A stretch of DNA of 60,000 nucleotides from Nematostella vectensis (GCF_932526225.1 NC_064036.1:17570953-17630952); one strand, 5' to 3'; positions 23,344 to 35,863 are shown, numbered from the stretch's first letter. Program-made: numbers and translations. Notes: a model not told the origin generated them from the sequence alone.

Positions 23344-26300
23344 TTTTATCAAGAGACCATGATGTAAGAGAACGAATCCCCGCACAGGCTTACCAACCTC
23401 ACAGTCAGTCTTAGTCAATCCCAGTAACTAGCTCGAATATTTTTACGATTGATCACATCCTGAAATTGTCCTATAATTGTCTTATATCCTAGAATAAAGG
23501 TCACAAACTCTCATTGCTTTGTGATTTGTATTTATTCACAATAAGCGGTATTTCTAACGTTTGAGCAGTTGAGGGATTCCGCGTTACTATATACCTACTA
23601 GCTTACCGGTCCGGTACGAGTGCTGTCGTTGTAATATTTGTCACTACAGGTCAGTGATGAGTAGACCCGATTTCTAGCTTAGCTCTTATGGTCACTTCTC
23701 TATTCTCAAGTTTATGTAATGTCCTTGTATCTATTGTACATCTATTCAATAATTTTCTTGTTAACCCATAAAAGTTGAAAATAAAAACGGTAGCAATAGC
23801 TACTTAGAGGCATTACTTTAAAACAGTCTCTCTTCCTTAGAAAAAAATGTCTGTCTGTTATTGTTCCATCAAATGTGCATGTGTGTATCAAATATATTTT
23901 CGGCAAGGTTCCCTTCTCTTCCAAGTTTTATCAATGTCACTCAAGAATCGAGCATTAGAAACTGATCATCAGGAGAATGTTTTTCACTACATGAAGCACC
24001 GGAAACAATAAACAATAACAAAAAATAGGCAGCTGCACTGCATAGTGTGAGATACGTGAACTTATTAACGAATGAAGAGTAAAGATACTTAAGTTTTATC
24101 ACAGCAATATTTTTTATTTTATCTTTTCACTATTTAATTACTCGATATATTTAAGGTTTTGTGGAAAGGGCTTTGCTTTTCTTCAATTTTTTACTTGTGT
24201 TCAATATAGGCAGTTGATATAATCTATCTAGAAACAGAAATATTAACTGTATTGGAAGAAAGGTTCTTTTTCAAAGTCTGGCAGCATCAAAATAAAACAG
24301 TGCTGTTACAGGTCTGGTACTGTTAGCTATCCATGTAGTATTTGTGGCTTTTTCTATGCAATGCTGGGCAACATCATCAGATACTGCATGCTCAATTAGC
24401 CATCTCTATTTGATTTGGAATTTGTGTCTTTGTATGCACAATGTTGGGGATCAATGGAGGGGATCAAATTTATCATAAACAACAATGTTCAGTTGTTCGT
24501 GTTCAGTTTGTCACAAAACAGCATTTTCACTTTGTATTGACCATGTAGTGTATTAGTGGTTAAATATGCTTCAAATGCATCATAAACAGCTGGGGTCACC
24601 CAGTCCGATCCCTGGCCTGTCTTTTTTATATGTATTCTCTGTTCCCAACATTTCCATAAGCAGTTCATTTCTTTAATAGCTCCTCTTGTCCTTCGAAGAC
24701 TATAATAATTGAAACTTCCATTAAGGGCGTCACCTCTTTAATGCCTGAATGAAAAGAGGGAACATTGGAACAAAAATGCACAAAAAATACAACTTAAGGA
24801 TACCTATCTTTACTAATATGCTCGGGGAACTACAACATTGGCTCTAAATAACTGTTTGATTTAATTTCATACTATGGAAACTAGTAGTACCCAAATTGGC
24901 AGTTCAGGATGGAAACACAGATACAAATTTTACTACTCTATTAATTTAAATATATAAGATATGTCATTCTGATGATTGACAACTAAGAAAAATAGGTTTG
25001 TGATCAGAGAAAGATGTTTTTCTCACATGTAACAAACTTATCTGGAATATTTGTGTGCATATGGTCTATACATGTTCTATTACCTGTATTGTATTGTATA
25101 CATCTATTCAATATCTGTAATTATGATTGCTAAGAAATTAAAGAAATTGTAGTTATAGACAGTTATATCAATGTCAGAGTGAATTTAACAAAACTCTCAC
25201 TTGAAAGACCTACATGTATTACTTTTGTGGTAAACATTTGATTCCTCAAATTAAGCAATTCATCAGTGTGGCAGTAAACATGTGTGACCCAAAAATATTT
25301 TGTAGAATAAAATGGAAAACAGAAATGATAAGGCGACTCGATAATGCAAAGGTTCTATCAAAACAGTCTACTAACCACCCACAATAAAATCAAATTAGAA
25401 ATCTGTGCATACTAATAATTAATTAAAGTTACTTTCATGCTGTAGGCTTAGTTCCAAGATAATGAGACTCAAGAAAATATACCTCACTTCTGTATATAAT
25501 TTATATTTGTTGTATTTCTCTCCCTAATAAGAAGCTAATCAATCGGGGTTTCAGTCTGCTCGGTTCTAGCAGGTAATAGCTTAACTGTCATTTTTGTTCC
25601 TATTCAGTAGTAATCAAAGAAAATCTTAAGCTGGTAGAAACAAGCAATAAACGATACATCCTAACCTACCTTAAGGAGCTTCGTTATATTTGAAGATGCT
25701 TTTCCTTCCAATAAAACTGCCAATATTGTCCTTGCGATTAATGACCGCCATCTTGGTCTTGTTTTTTATGCGCATGCGCACTTACTATTGCAACCGCGCA
25801 AAGCAGGCTGGTCACACTTCAAAGTCCCGGTGGCCCATGATGTCGTCCGTGAAAGCTATTTTTAGATTGCACGAGCTTGTCAATCATAGCATCCATGTAT
25901 GGTTCGTTTCGCCATATTTGGTTATGGGCACCTCGCAAGCTAGTTCATTTTCATAAACAAACTTTTTCCCTCTGCACTTCTTTACTTCGTTCGCTACCTG
26001 TATTTTTAATCTTTTTCGCTGCTCCTCGTAGCTCCATGATCGCAATGCTCTACTCGTAGGATGGTGTCCAGGTATCTGTTAAGTTATCTAAATGTTATAT
26101 AAATAATTGAACGGGAAGTTGTCGGGGAGATGGCGAATTTGGAGTTCATCCAAGATTCATCGGGCTGACGTCCTAAAAATTCTTCTTTTTCTCTGCAATT
26201 CTGTAAGTTAGAATACCTAGGCATTATCAGAGTCTATGTTATGTATTTTAATACAAGAAGGCCTTTATTTTTCTTTGATTTACGATATTTTTAGATGAAT

Positions 26301-26588
26301 GAACTTCAATTCTTCACGCAAACGTTCAAAAATCATGTCACTCAAGAAACCCTTGTCACTGGAATAAGATTTACTTCATTCTAAAGACTTTCAAGCTTTT
26401 ATTTGTAAAATACCTGTCTTAATAACCACAATATCGGTGTGAATATAATGGTATTAAGTTTTGGATGTATCTTTTTCATTTAAAATGGAATTGGAAGGGA
26501 ATGATTCGCAAATTGTTGTTTTAATTTGCGAATCAGCGCTGTGAAAACTTTTACTGGGAAAGTTGATCCCTGCGCCTAAAATATAACA
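23344..26588. other. Intron, AT-rich, no gene seen
   Basis: Low-complexity AT-rich sequence. Two short notable sites are TGCGCATGCGCA at about 25771, matching the NRF1 consensus, and a nearby GTCCGTGAAAGC stretch whose complement recurs near 32150. No exon is supportable. Confidence 0.5.
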
Positions 26589-26661
26589 TGAGTATCAGGT
26601 CCTCCTATATTTCTATCGCGCCGGCGATAGAAAAATAAAAATAAAAATCGCCTGATACTCA
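26589..26661. repeat. Perfect-armed hairpin with nested palindrome
   Basis: TGAGTATCAGG at 26589 pairs with CCTGATACTCA at 26651. Inside it, TTTCTATCG (26610) pairs with CGATAGAAA (26625) around GCGCCGG. It is probably a small foldback or MITE end. Confidence 0.8.
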
Positions 26662-26837
26662 GGCTACCTAAAATCACGCACTCTATGCATTTCAATGCCT
26701 TAAATGTCCGAGAAACGGTTGATTGGAGAAAGCCTATTGTATGAAAGATCATTATATTTAAAAAGAAAGGTATTTTCAGTCAAAAAGATTTCCATAACAG
26801 CCGGTTCACATCACTCAGGATGTGATCGCGCGTAAGA

Positions 26838-27378
26838 CTCTAGTCCAGACCTGGGACTCGACATTCCGGCTCGCGTGCAAAGAGAGTCCCAGGTCTGGCG
26901 CCCGTTTCTCGAAACATCCGAGAATTCTCGGGCCCGAAAACTTTATTTTGCAGTTTTGCCCAAAATTTCGCATGTTTTACTTTTTGAGAACCGCTTTCAT
27001 GTTTTAGAACAGTTTGAACTTCCTTTTGGTTCATATTCCAAATGATTTCGCTCAATAGGGCTATTTTCGAAGTTTTGTGAAGCCAGAAAGTTACCCGAAA
27101 AGTCTCGGGTGACTGCGAAGTCCCGAGAACTTTCTTAATATTTAAGCCATGTGAATTTCAGGCCCGAGAAGTTCGGGAAAAATCAAAATATATAAATCTA
27201 TTAAGGGAATCATCCTTTACATGAATCTTTGTGGTAAAATGCGATATTTGACGATATTGCAACACATTTAGATACCATAAATTTTATAGAAATTAGCCAG
27301 CTTTTCAAATTTAAGGAATCAATCGTTTTCGGGCCCGAGAATTGTCGGGTGTTTTGAGAAACGAGCCCCTGGACTAGT
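26838..27378. mobile_element. MITE-like element with about 45-bp terminal inverted repeats
   Basis: The block 26897-27369 begins GGCGCCCGTTTCTCGAAAC and ends with the complement of GGGGCTCGTTTCTCAAAAC. The arms continue to the shared CTCGGGCCCGAAAA, about 45 bp at roughly 85 to 90 percent match by eye. The left edge carries an extra hairpin (CCAGACCTGGGACTC / GAGTCCCAGGTCTGG, 26845-26898) and an outer CTAGTCCAG / CTGGACTAG pair. Internal CCCGAGAA motifs recur. There is no transposase. Confidence 0.75.
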
Positions 27379-27544
27379 AAGATTTTCTCCGTTCAAAGTT
27401 CTTTTTCTTTGAGTATTTCGCCTAATACTGTTAAAGAGAAATGTATACCTTTGAGATTTAGGATTTGTTTGGTGAACATTTACTTAAAAAGGTAAAAGAG
27501 ATTGCGAGAAGGTAAATTTCAAGGCCAGATCGGAGAAATTCGCC

Positions 27545-27781
27545 ATGCGAGAAAAAAAAAAGCACATTGTTTCGGGTGTGCTATTCCTGGACAGCCATTT
27601 TAAGCTTTTTTATTGGAGGATTCGGAGGTCAAGCGATGCTGGAAATGATAATTACCACTGTGGTATAGTACAAGAGCGGACGCAATACTTACAATTTGAG
27701 TTCAGTGAACCACAACTATGGCACGAAGTTTTGGTTGAAGCAACGATGCGTGTTGCATGCGAAAATGCAGGTAGGTTATAG
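27545..27781 (+). other. Open stretch of 78 codons, possible exon, unrecognised
   Basis: The frame starts at an ATG in an A-rich context. A good donor-like GCAG|GTAGGT occurs near its end at about 27768. The composition (FEFSEPQLWHEVLVEATMRV) is plausible for protein, but no family is recognised and no partner exon was found. Confidence 0.2.
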
Positions 27782-28140
27782 TATACTATCAGTCGCCCTT
27801 TTTTCCTTGTATTAGTTGTTTGCTATCGTATACCAATTCCCTTCCCTCTGTGTTTCGTGAAATTCAAATACACAAAAAATATGGCGGCCTCGATATTTAC
27901 TCCCTATTCAGACTGCCCACACACATGGACTTGAAATTATTTCACATTTTGCGAACTTTGTACAATTGTGACTTATATATATTAAACTCTCATCTATTAT
28001 ACAATAATACTCTTTAGAACTATTACAGCAGTTTGCTGATGTATTAATTTAAATTTACAACTTTCCGTTCCCTATTTTTTGTGTCACGAAGAAAAATTCA
28101 AGCAAAGGAACATAGTTGTTCAATCCCGTCTATCTACAAT

Positions 28141-31100
28141 TTACTCTTCTGTTATTCTTGCCAGAAATCGGGCTCTCAGTTTTGACTTAATGTCATTTGA
28201 AGTATATGATTGCTCTCCATCATCGTTGTCATCATCACAGTCATCGTTGTCATCATCCACTTCCTCCTCCTCATGTATATCATCTGCAGCCTCGTTCAGC
28301 AACCCTTTATTTAAAGTTGACCCTAGTTTCTCTATTTTATCTAACAGATGAGAAACACAAATCCTGCAGCTACCATCATGGCATTGATCGTGGAAGGAAT
28401 GACCACAGGTAAGCACCCTGGTTAGCTTGGTTGTGCTGTAGCTCTGCAGGTAACTTCATCACACTGATTGGTTGGGTCAGGCTCCTCATTCTCCCATGCA
28501 TAGCCTAGCTGAAGACTTCTCTGGTCTATTGTTGCATCAAATGTGGGCAGATAGTAAGGCTGTTAGAGGACAAGGAAAAAAGGATTTAGTTATATTGATG
28601 ACACAGGGGGGATTTCGTTATTAAATTCCCCTGCAACCGAGGATGATTTAAGAAAATTTAGAAAAAGGCAAAGTTCTAAATTTTCCTCATCATTAATGAA
28701 TGTAGGAAATTTTGAACCATCTATTGTTTTGAAGGGAACTCCGCTTTCCTAAGAAAACAAAAGAATCTGAGGTGATCATAGTATTATTTTAAATTTTAAA
28801 AAAATGTTAACATGCAAGATTACCTGGAACTTCTTTCTTCCCTTAGGGAGTTTGCATGCGCTCTCGGCTGTTTTCCAGATGTCAGCAAACCTGTCTATTA
28901 TAAACTCTGCGGCTTTACCACAAAGGACTGTGTAGTTTCTGCGGCCTGGCCGGTGCTGTATGATTGGGACGAATGACTGCTGGAAAGTGGTTTCAAATCT
29001 GGTTGCGTTTAGCACCTTGGCAACATTGCTTACTTGAGTAGCAGAAAACCAAGGCTCAATCTCAATGTGAGTATAAATGATATATTTATTGATTAGAATA
29101 ATATCTGATACTGCATTTTAGGTGTAAATGAACACCTAAACCATTTTGTTAGATATGTTTAAAAGGGAAAGACAACCACAGTTGTTTATAAGTGTTAATT
29201 ATACAGATACCTTCTTAGTACAGAATGGAAGATCTCTACTTTCTTCTCAGTCAGGGAGTTAAGAACTTCTTCTGTCTGTCGTAAACAGACCAGGTGCTCT
29301 TTGTGGTGTGACATGTCACTTATTTGCGAGAGTGTAACTTTATCATAATGCTGCCGGCAATGCATGATAAACATGATAGAAATTCTTATTAAGGCCTCCT
29401 CATACTCTTTAATATTTCCCTTTCGGAAGACAACAGGGTAAAAAAAGAAAACCAGTGGTACTATTTCATCCAAAACATGGAACAATGCCCTATACTCGGT
29501 TGCCTTATATGATGGGCCAAATTGCTTAAGTATGGCTTCTCTGATTAGGAGCCATTCTTCAAAACAAGAAGTGATGAGGGTGCTTACCCTATATGGCTTT
29601 GGTTTCTTAGGCAAAACCTTTTTTGCTCCAAAAATAAATCTATAAAGAGGCTCGAAAAAATAAAACGGTAAATCGCAGTAACATTCTGTTGGGCATTGTA
29701 TGACATGTGAAAGGGCCCTTGCCATGGTACCAGGGAGAGTTGATACTTCGGGTGAATTTCTGGTTGCCACTGAAAATTTATATAATAAAAAAAACAGAAA
29801 GGACCTAAGTAAAACTGTTAAAACCAGAATTTAAAAATAACATTGCAAGATTTTATCGTATTAGAACCTTTGCTATCATTTTCTTCTGGAAATAGAAGGT
29901 GCGCCATTCACCTGTCGTCACTACAATGTTCTCTTTGAGATATGCTTCTAGGGGTGGGGACTCCTCAACCATGTGGTGCCATGCCTCGCGATAACACTTC
30001 AGCCCTTTCAGTGATCTCTCCTCCTCATCCACTAAGGTCACTGTTGTAAGTGTGTCGCGCTCACGCCGGGCTGGACTTGTATTGCACCTGAAAAACATTT
30101 TTAGCTATAAACATTTGCATTTACAGCCTTTTGCAGGCTAGATAGACTATCAAAATTAAAAGTATTCCACATAAATATTTTAAAATGTTAGTCATATACA
30201 CAATGTTTATTAGATTTTTTTTACCGTAGATGTCCCACACACTCATCTGCATTGTCCATGTTGAAGTCTTGGTAAGCTGGGGGACAGAGTGTAAGGTAAC
30301 TGCTGCTCAGGTAGCTAGTGGCATACTGTCGAAAGTATGTTATCACCTTGGCTGTATCAATAATATAAATTGTTTATATTTCTAATTTTTTTATATTTGA
30401 TCTTGCATTTGTTATTTCAATATGATGGACATTTTGTCTTCATTTACCCCAAAATCATGCAAAATATTCCAGGGGCACACAATTCAGAAAAGGCTCTCAT
30501 CTCATCTGGGTCATACAGTGGTGGCTTGTCTTCACTGTAGTAGCTCATCAGAGCCTTTGAGAAGTCTTGCGTTAGATCTTGAAAAGACTTGTCTAGAATG
30601 ATAATTGAAATGTTGTTAAGATATTTTATTGGCTATTAATTGATACCCTTCATCCCTTGATTCATCTGGGCCTGGAAAGTTGTATTGATAATAAGAATAG
30701 TGTAAAGAGATTTTATTGGCTTTTAATTCATACCCTTCCCCCTAATCTACCTTGCTTTAACTGCTCTATTTTTTCCTCTTTATCCTCAGGCTACAAAACC
30801 TCTGGGCCTGGAACTTGGGTGTGAACCCTCTGCAAACATCAAGGATATTTTATAATATTTAAAGTGTTGGATCATTTGAAAATAGCTGTATTTGGCTGTG
30901 ACATAATCCCTAAAAAAAAATTTTTTTTTTCTTCTGCAACAATGATGTGTAATTTATCCCCTAACCAGTCTTGCCTTGATATCTTTATTTTTTTTGCTCT
31001 AGAAATTTTATGACACTGTTTAGTAAGAAACTATTTAAATAAATTAGAATAATTAGAAAATATGTATTTGTATTAATCAGTGTTATTTCGCTTCATTGAT

Positions 31101-31518
31101 ATATATATATATTTTTTTGCTATCTCTCTCAATAAATGTGTTACCTTTCTTAGTGTAGTGGTGTGTAGAGGGGGTGCTCCATGACTTTTTGATTTTGATC
31201 TGCTTCCCCCAGGTGTAGAGTACAGATAAATGCACCGCCTTCATTGCCTTCTCCACGCATCCCATCAAACAGTCCACAGAAGCGTTTAGGGCACCGCATA
31301 AAACTTCCATTTCAGGCACGTTCTTTTAACGGGTAGCAACATGTTTTCTGCGCTTCCCTCGACTTTTTTTGTAAATGGTAAAAACAAACAATTTTTTTAG
31401 TTTCCGACGATATTCCACATCGCCTCGCTTCAAATTCATTTGGCTCGCATAACTTTCCCGAGCACTTCACTCCATTTCTTGTACGGGATGAGAAGACGCA
31501 CAATTTTTCTGAAGACAT
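28141..31518 (-). CDS. Multi-exon antisense gene with RING-like C-terminus, unrecognised family
   Basis: Several minus-strand exons with good splice signals read as one protein. They are a Cys-rich start at 31518 (MSSEKLCVFSSRTRNGVKCS), then 31319-31150, 30596-30448, 30351-30225, 30087-29912, 29769-29211, 29060-28824 and 28559-28141. The exon pairs 30225/30087, 29912/29769 and 28824/28559 join in frame. The long exon includes HVLDEIVPLVFFFYPVVFRK. The last exon has CGHSFHDQC...CRIC, a RING-H2-like zinc ligand pattern, followed by an acidic Asp/Glu tract. The joins at 30448/30351 and 29211/29060, and the frame near 28430, do not close in my reading. The gene may therefore be decayed, or those boundaries may be off. 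It lies nested in the receptor intron. A ubiquitin-ligase role is only a guess. Confidence 0.55.
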
Positions 31519-31539
31519 TACAGCTATTAAAATTGTCTA

Positions 31540-32200
31540 GACAAAACGACACCCGGGTACCCGCGACTGCAGGGAAGTAATTTCAATAATTCGCGGGAAA
31601 ATAGCGCAGCGCGCGTGTGACCTTCATTGTCGCGCCATTTAAGAGAGTCGGGACGAAAGCTAGACTTTGCTTACACTTTGCAAAAAGTCGCATCAATTTA
31701 AAAAAAGTTTATATTTTGTTTGCTGTTGCTCGCTGATTGCTGGGGGAATTCTCCGCCTTATTTGATTTGAAGGGAGCTTATTTGAAGTATTTTCTTGAAC
31801 AAGGTCGGTGGGTAAGTGTTGTCAGTTAGACTCGTGATTCGGGCCAAAATAACGCCTTTGTTTAGTTTGTTGTAGTAATCTAAAACAAGGTTTATTCACA
31901 CCCTCAGATCCCCGTGCTACAGAGTACCAGTACAACAGTTTGAATCGTTCTTTATTGAAATAATGCAGCAAATCGATTGTTCAAATGCACGTCAACAAAC
32001 ACACTTCGGCAGCCATATTGGATTTCATTTGAAATCTCTTCTTAGTGCGCATGCGCAAGGTTTTTCCGTCATGTCCGTGTTGCTAGGATACGTGGGCGCT
32101 AGCTAATCAGAGGCGTATCTAAAAATAACTGCTTGTTTTAAAAAAAGCTTTCACGGACGACGTCAACGGAACATACCCTAATATGGGGGATTCGTTCTCT
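31540..32200. promoter_or_regulatory. Candidate promoter region upstream of the antisense gene
   Basis: This region is less AT-rich than its surroundings and lies directly upstream of the minus-strand start at 31518. It contains a GGTACCCGCG motif (31553), several CG-rich words (AGCGCAGCGCGCGTG, 31598) and an NRF1-type site TGCGCATGCGCA near 32047. It also contains a TCCGCCTTATTTGAT word (31750) shared with 19816 and 39831. Promoter function is inferred from position. Confidence 0.35.
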
Positions 32201-32494
32201 CACATCATGGTCTCTTGATTTTGTAAATGGAATATTAAACTTTGTTTTTTGATGGTAATTTCGAGATTTTAACACATTACGCCATTTCTAATGTCCAATG
32301 AAAACAAAAACAAAGGTGGGACTGACAATGGCACTTCAATCATTTATTTGTCACATCCTGCTACGAGATGTTGTAGGGCTCATTTGCATGGAGTGATTTA
32401 AATGTTAAATCTGTGAGCTTGAAGATGTGTTCTTGCTACATTCCCACAAGTGCATCTTTAATACTAACCATACTTTGCCTTGGTATTTGGACAG

Positions 32495-32558
32495 GGCCCG
32501 GTGGCGTTCACGAGCACTGGGGATCGTATCGGCGACACAAACATCTTTCAACTGATTG
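32495..32558 (+). CDS. GABA-B-type receptor exon, end of flytrap domain
   Basis: 64 nt reading GPVAFTSTGDRIGDTNIFQL, with acceptor TTTGGACAG and donor G|GTAGGG in phase 1. The motif V-F-S-GDR-G is the conserved late part of GABA-B ligand domains. Confidence 0.85.
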
Positions 32559-32635
32559 GTAGGGTCTTCAAAACCCTTAACACTTGGTGTTCTTCGTGCT
32601 CTTGATAAATGTTGACTTCGATGTTTTCTTCTCAG

Positions 32636-32719
32636 ACGGAAAAAAGGTTCCAGTTGCCTTGTACCAGAGCTATCTTGGGACCATTAACTGGACAGGGTAC
32701 AACACTATCATCTGGCCAG
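32636..32719 (+). CDS. GABA-B-type receptor exon, flytrap to TM linker
   Basis: 84 nt reading DGKKVPVALYQSYLGTINWT, then GYNTIIWPG across the next junction. Acceptor CTTCTCAG, donor CCAG|GTGAAT. The I-W-PG ending corresponds to the I-F-G linker before TM1 of GABA-B receptors. This exon is missing from the duplicated copy at 46945-47482. Confidence 0.85.
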
Positions 32720-33021
32720 GTGAATATTCCCAGTGATACCACCTGTGTCCTTTATGAGGGTTGTGTCGAGACATACCGACAACCGAAAAAGGTTCCGGTT
32801 TGTAGCACTCCTCTTACGAGAATGTTATAGATACAGTGTGTGTCAGGCTGAACTCCAGAATACCCGTCCAATTATTCGGTTTTTCCTTGTATTGGCTTTT
32901 TATTGTACTGACTCGTTCTTCGAAATCGAGGTGTGAAGTCCCATTTAGTTAGGAATTTTGAAGTTGCTCCGCTTGTTATAGGAAAAGTCAAAACAGAATT
33001 CCAAAAAGTGTCCGTAATGAT

Positions 33022-33340
33022 GGCAATGCAGTAAACCCCTACTAGCGGACACTTGTTAGTGGCAGCTCTTCTTGAGCCCGGCACACACGGTGAAGAAAAT
33101 TCACGCGTGCACTTTGCTCGCTGCCTCGCGAGGCCAGCTCACAGTGAGCGGCCGTATATCGAACAAAATTACGTCTCGCGAGCAACTGAGGTAAACTTCT
33201 CTCCTGCTTGAACTGTGAGTTTTTTGGCCTCGCGAGGCAGCGAGCAAAGTGCACGCGTGAAATTTTCTTCACCGTGTGTGCCGGGCTCAAGAAGAGCTGC
33301 CACTAACAAGTGTCCGCTAGTAGGGGTTAACTGCATTGCC
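33022..33340. mobile_element. Foldback element, 319 bp, with long inverted arms
   Basis: The element starts GGCAATGCAGTAAACCCCTA and ends with the complement TAGGGGTTAACTGCATTGCC. The arms (about 33022-33147 and 33213-33340) are nearly perfect inverses and include GTGCACGCGTGAA and CCTCGCGAGGC. Only about 65 bp separate them. It is a non-autonomous MITE/foldback in the intron between two receptor exons. Open frames across it are artefacts. Confidence 0.92.
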
Positions 33341-33519
33341 ATCTACTGCATCTTATTAGTATCAGCTTCTGCTATTGCTGATAATTGTCCAAATGTTGAT
33401 TATTATGTTGATGATAATGACTTGATGATAATAACAATAAAGATATTTATGATAGTGATGTAATACTGATGTTCGCTCAAAAATAATTATCCATTAATTT
33501 ATATCATCTCTATCGTTAG

Positions 33520-33670
33520 GTGGATCTCCTCCGTCGGACCGCATCAGACGTGCTTACCAGCTGCAGTCCGTCTCCGTCGTTCTGTTCGTCTTCATGAGCG
33601 TCATATCGCTTGCATGTATCTGTGCATCGCTCTTCTTCCTTTGGTTCAACACCAAATATAAAGCCATCAG
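33520..33670 (+). CDS. GABA-B-type receptor exon, TM1
   Basis: 151 nt reading GGSPPSDRIRRAYQLQSVSV followed by a strongly hydrophobic helix and NTKYKAIR. Acceptor ATCGTTAG, donor CAG|GTAAAC. The PPxD start and the helix match TM1 of GABA-B receptors. Confidence 0.88.
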
Positions 33671-34202
33671 GTAAACAGTTCAGACAAAGGCTGAGAATAA
33701 AGGGTGAAAGACTTATCAATCCACCAAAGACCTGTTAACACCGAATTTTCACTTTTTAAATTTCTTGTGGAAGTTCTTAATGGAAGAATCATCACTAAAC
33801 TGTTATTTACGTTGTTGGTATGACCGGGGCGACGCATGGACGGCGCATGGCATCAGAGGTTGACGCTTCAGAGCTGAGTAACCCGATCCTCGGGGACCCA
33901 GGGCAACGCGGAGATCAGGGACACAGGAAGCGCGCGCGGCGTACGTTCGCTTCTCCACATCGCCCTGTGTCCATGAGGCAACGCATTCTCAAAAGTGCTA
34001 GAGAGCTGTTTTCTGTGCCTTGCGATTGACAGAACTGGTTTCGTCTAGAGAAATAATATTTATTCGCTATTCAGAACTTATCCAGAGCGAGACTAATTTG
34101 GTGCATTTATTCTTGTGTACTTCACGCCTTAGGTTCTCCTTTCTATCTTGTTTGAGATATTTTCCAACATTATTATTTGTAAATGCGGTCTTTTTTTAAC
34201 AG

Positions 34203-34332
34203 GTTCATTAAGATGTCGAGTCCAAACCTCAACAACGCCATGATCTTCGGCTGCGTGCTCAATTACGTGTCTGTTCTGCTGTTTGGCTTGGATGGCGGGC
34301 TGCTCACAAGGGGTCACGATATCGCCTGTGCG
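34203..34332 (+). CDS. GABA-B-type receptor exon, TM2
   Basis: 130 nt reading FIKMSSPNLNNAMIFGCVLN, then YVSVLLFGLD and a C-terminal IACA. The K-SSP-LN motif in intracellular loop 1 is characteristic of GABA-B receptors. Acceptor TTTTAACAG, donor GCG|GTAGGC. Confidence 0.9.
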
Positions 34333-34645
34333 GTAGGCTCTTTTCCTATTTTTTTTTCCTTTCATATATTTCTTTTATTTCTTCGCATTTCTTTCTCTAT
34401 TTCGTCTTCCCTTGTTTTTCTTCTTTTTATTCTCCTTGTTTGTTTGTCTCTTTAATTGTTTTTCTTTCGAATCATGTCTATTTTATTTCTAGATATTTCT
34501 TCTTGTTTTTATTTCTTTCTTTCATTTTTCTGTCTTTCTTTTTCTACTTTTTACAAAGAAGGAGAAAACTAATCTGTGCCGGAGAGCAGTATAATGTTGA
34601 CTAGAATACAGCTCTAATCCGAAAGACACTGTATTACCCTTTCAG

Positions 34646-34753
34646 AGTCGGACATGGATGCTCTCCCTGGGCTTTTCCCTCGCGTACGGCTCCATGTTCT
34701 CCAAAACCTGGCGGGTGCACACAATCTTCACCAACCGAAAGCTAAGACGCAAG
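34646..34753 (+). CDS. GABA-B-type receptor exon, TM3
   Basis: 36 codons reading SRTWMLSLGFSLAYGSMFSK, then TWRVHTIFTNRKLRRK. The R-TW-LS-GF-AYG-MF-KTWRVH signature is the best single match to GABA-B receptors. The donor AAG|GTAACG is immediately followed by a 24-bp minisatellite. Confidence 0.93.
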
Positions 34754-34756
34754 GTA

Positions 34757-35697
34757 ACGTGCCGTGTTTTGTACCGAGTTTGTGTGGTGTGTGTTGTACC
34801 GAGTTTGTGTGATTTGTTTTGTACCGTGTTTTGTACCGAGTTTGTGTGGTGTGTGTTGTACCGAGTTTGTGTGATTTGTTTTGTACCGAGTTTGTGTGAT
34901 GTGTTTTTTTGCCGAGTATTTGTCGTGTTTTAATCGAGTGTTTGTCGTGTTTTGTGCCGTGTGTTGTACCGTGTGTTGTACCGAGTGTTTTTTTTTTTCG
35001 TGTTTTTTTTTTTGCCAAGTTATTGTCGTGTTTTTTTGCCGATTGTTTGTCGTGATTTTGTCAATTGTTTGTCGTGTTTTTTGCCGAGAGTTTGTCATGT
35101 TTTTGCCGAGTGTTTGTCGTGTTTTTTTTTGCCGATTGTTTGTCGTGTTTTTTGCCAAGTGTTTGTCTTGTTTTTTTGTTTTTTTTGCCGAGTTTTGGTC
35201 GTATTTTTCCCGAGTGTTTGTTGTATTTTTGCCGAGTGTTTGCCGTGTTTTTCCCGAGTGTTTGTCGTATATTTTTGCCGAGTGTTTGTCGTATTTTTGA
35301 CGATTGTTTGTCGTGTTTTTGCCACGTGTTTGTCGTGTTTTTGCCGAGTGTTTGTCGTGTTTTCCCCGAGTGTTTGTCTTGTTTTTCCCGAGTGTTTGTC
35401 GTGTTTGTGCCTAGTGTTTGACGTGTTTTTCCCGGGAGTTTGTCGTGTTTTTGCCAAATGTTTGTCGTGTTTTTGCCGAGTGTCTGTCGTGGTTTTTCCC
35501 GAGAGTTTGTCGTGTTTTTGCCGAGTGTTTGTCGTGTTTTTCCCGAGTGTTTGTCGTGTTTTTGACAAATGTTTGTTGTGTTTTTGCCGAGTGTCTGTCG
35601 TGGTTTTTGCCAAATGCTTGTCGTGTTTTTGCCGAGTGTCTGTCGTGGTTTTTGCCGAGTGTTTGTCGTGTTTTTGCCGAGTGTTTTTTTTGTGTGT
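34757..35697. repeat. Degenerate 22-25-bp minisatellite beginning at a splice donor
   Basis: About 40 imperfect units of TTTTTGCCGAGTGTTTGTCGTG type occupy almost the whole intron between the TM3 and TM4 exons. The array starts within a few bases of the donor. Long open frames on both strands here (CRVFAECLS-type and KTRQTLGK-type repeats) are products of the array. Confidence 0.95.
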
Positions 35698-35740
35698 GAT
35701 TTTGTTTAGAACCCTACACTTTTTATTACTTGTCTTACAG

Positions 35741-35863
35741 GTGGTAAAAGACCGTCACTTGTTCATCATTGTTATGGCGATTGTCTTCGTGGATGTGGTG
35801 TATCTGAGTGTCTGGCAGATTCTAGATCCGCTCACGAGTGTCTTGCGTCAATCAACTACTCAG
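35741..35863 (+). CDS. GABA-B-type receptor exon, TM4
   Basis: 41 codons: VVKDRHLFIIVMAIVFVDVV, then WQILDPL. The KD--L--IV...D--...WQ--DPL pattern is TM4 of GABA-B receptors. Acceptor GTCTTACAG, donor CAG|GTACCG. Confidence 0.92.

Larger units (their letters stand above)
32205..32940. repeat. Source copy of a receptor segment duplicated at 46945
   Basis: The sequence from CATGGTCTCTTGATTTTGTA to GAAATCGAGGTGTG matches 46945-47482. The second copy lacks about 190 bp that contain the exon at 32636. Confidence 0.92.

Noticed and set aside
33042-33463. Paired open frames containing ASRGSEQSARV on both strands
   Set aside because: They come from the two inverted arms of the foldback element.
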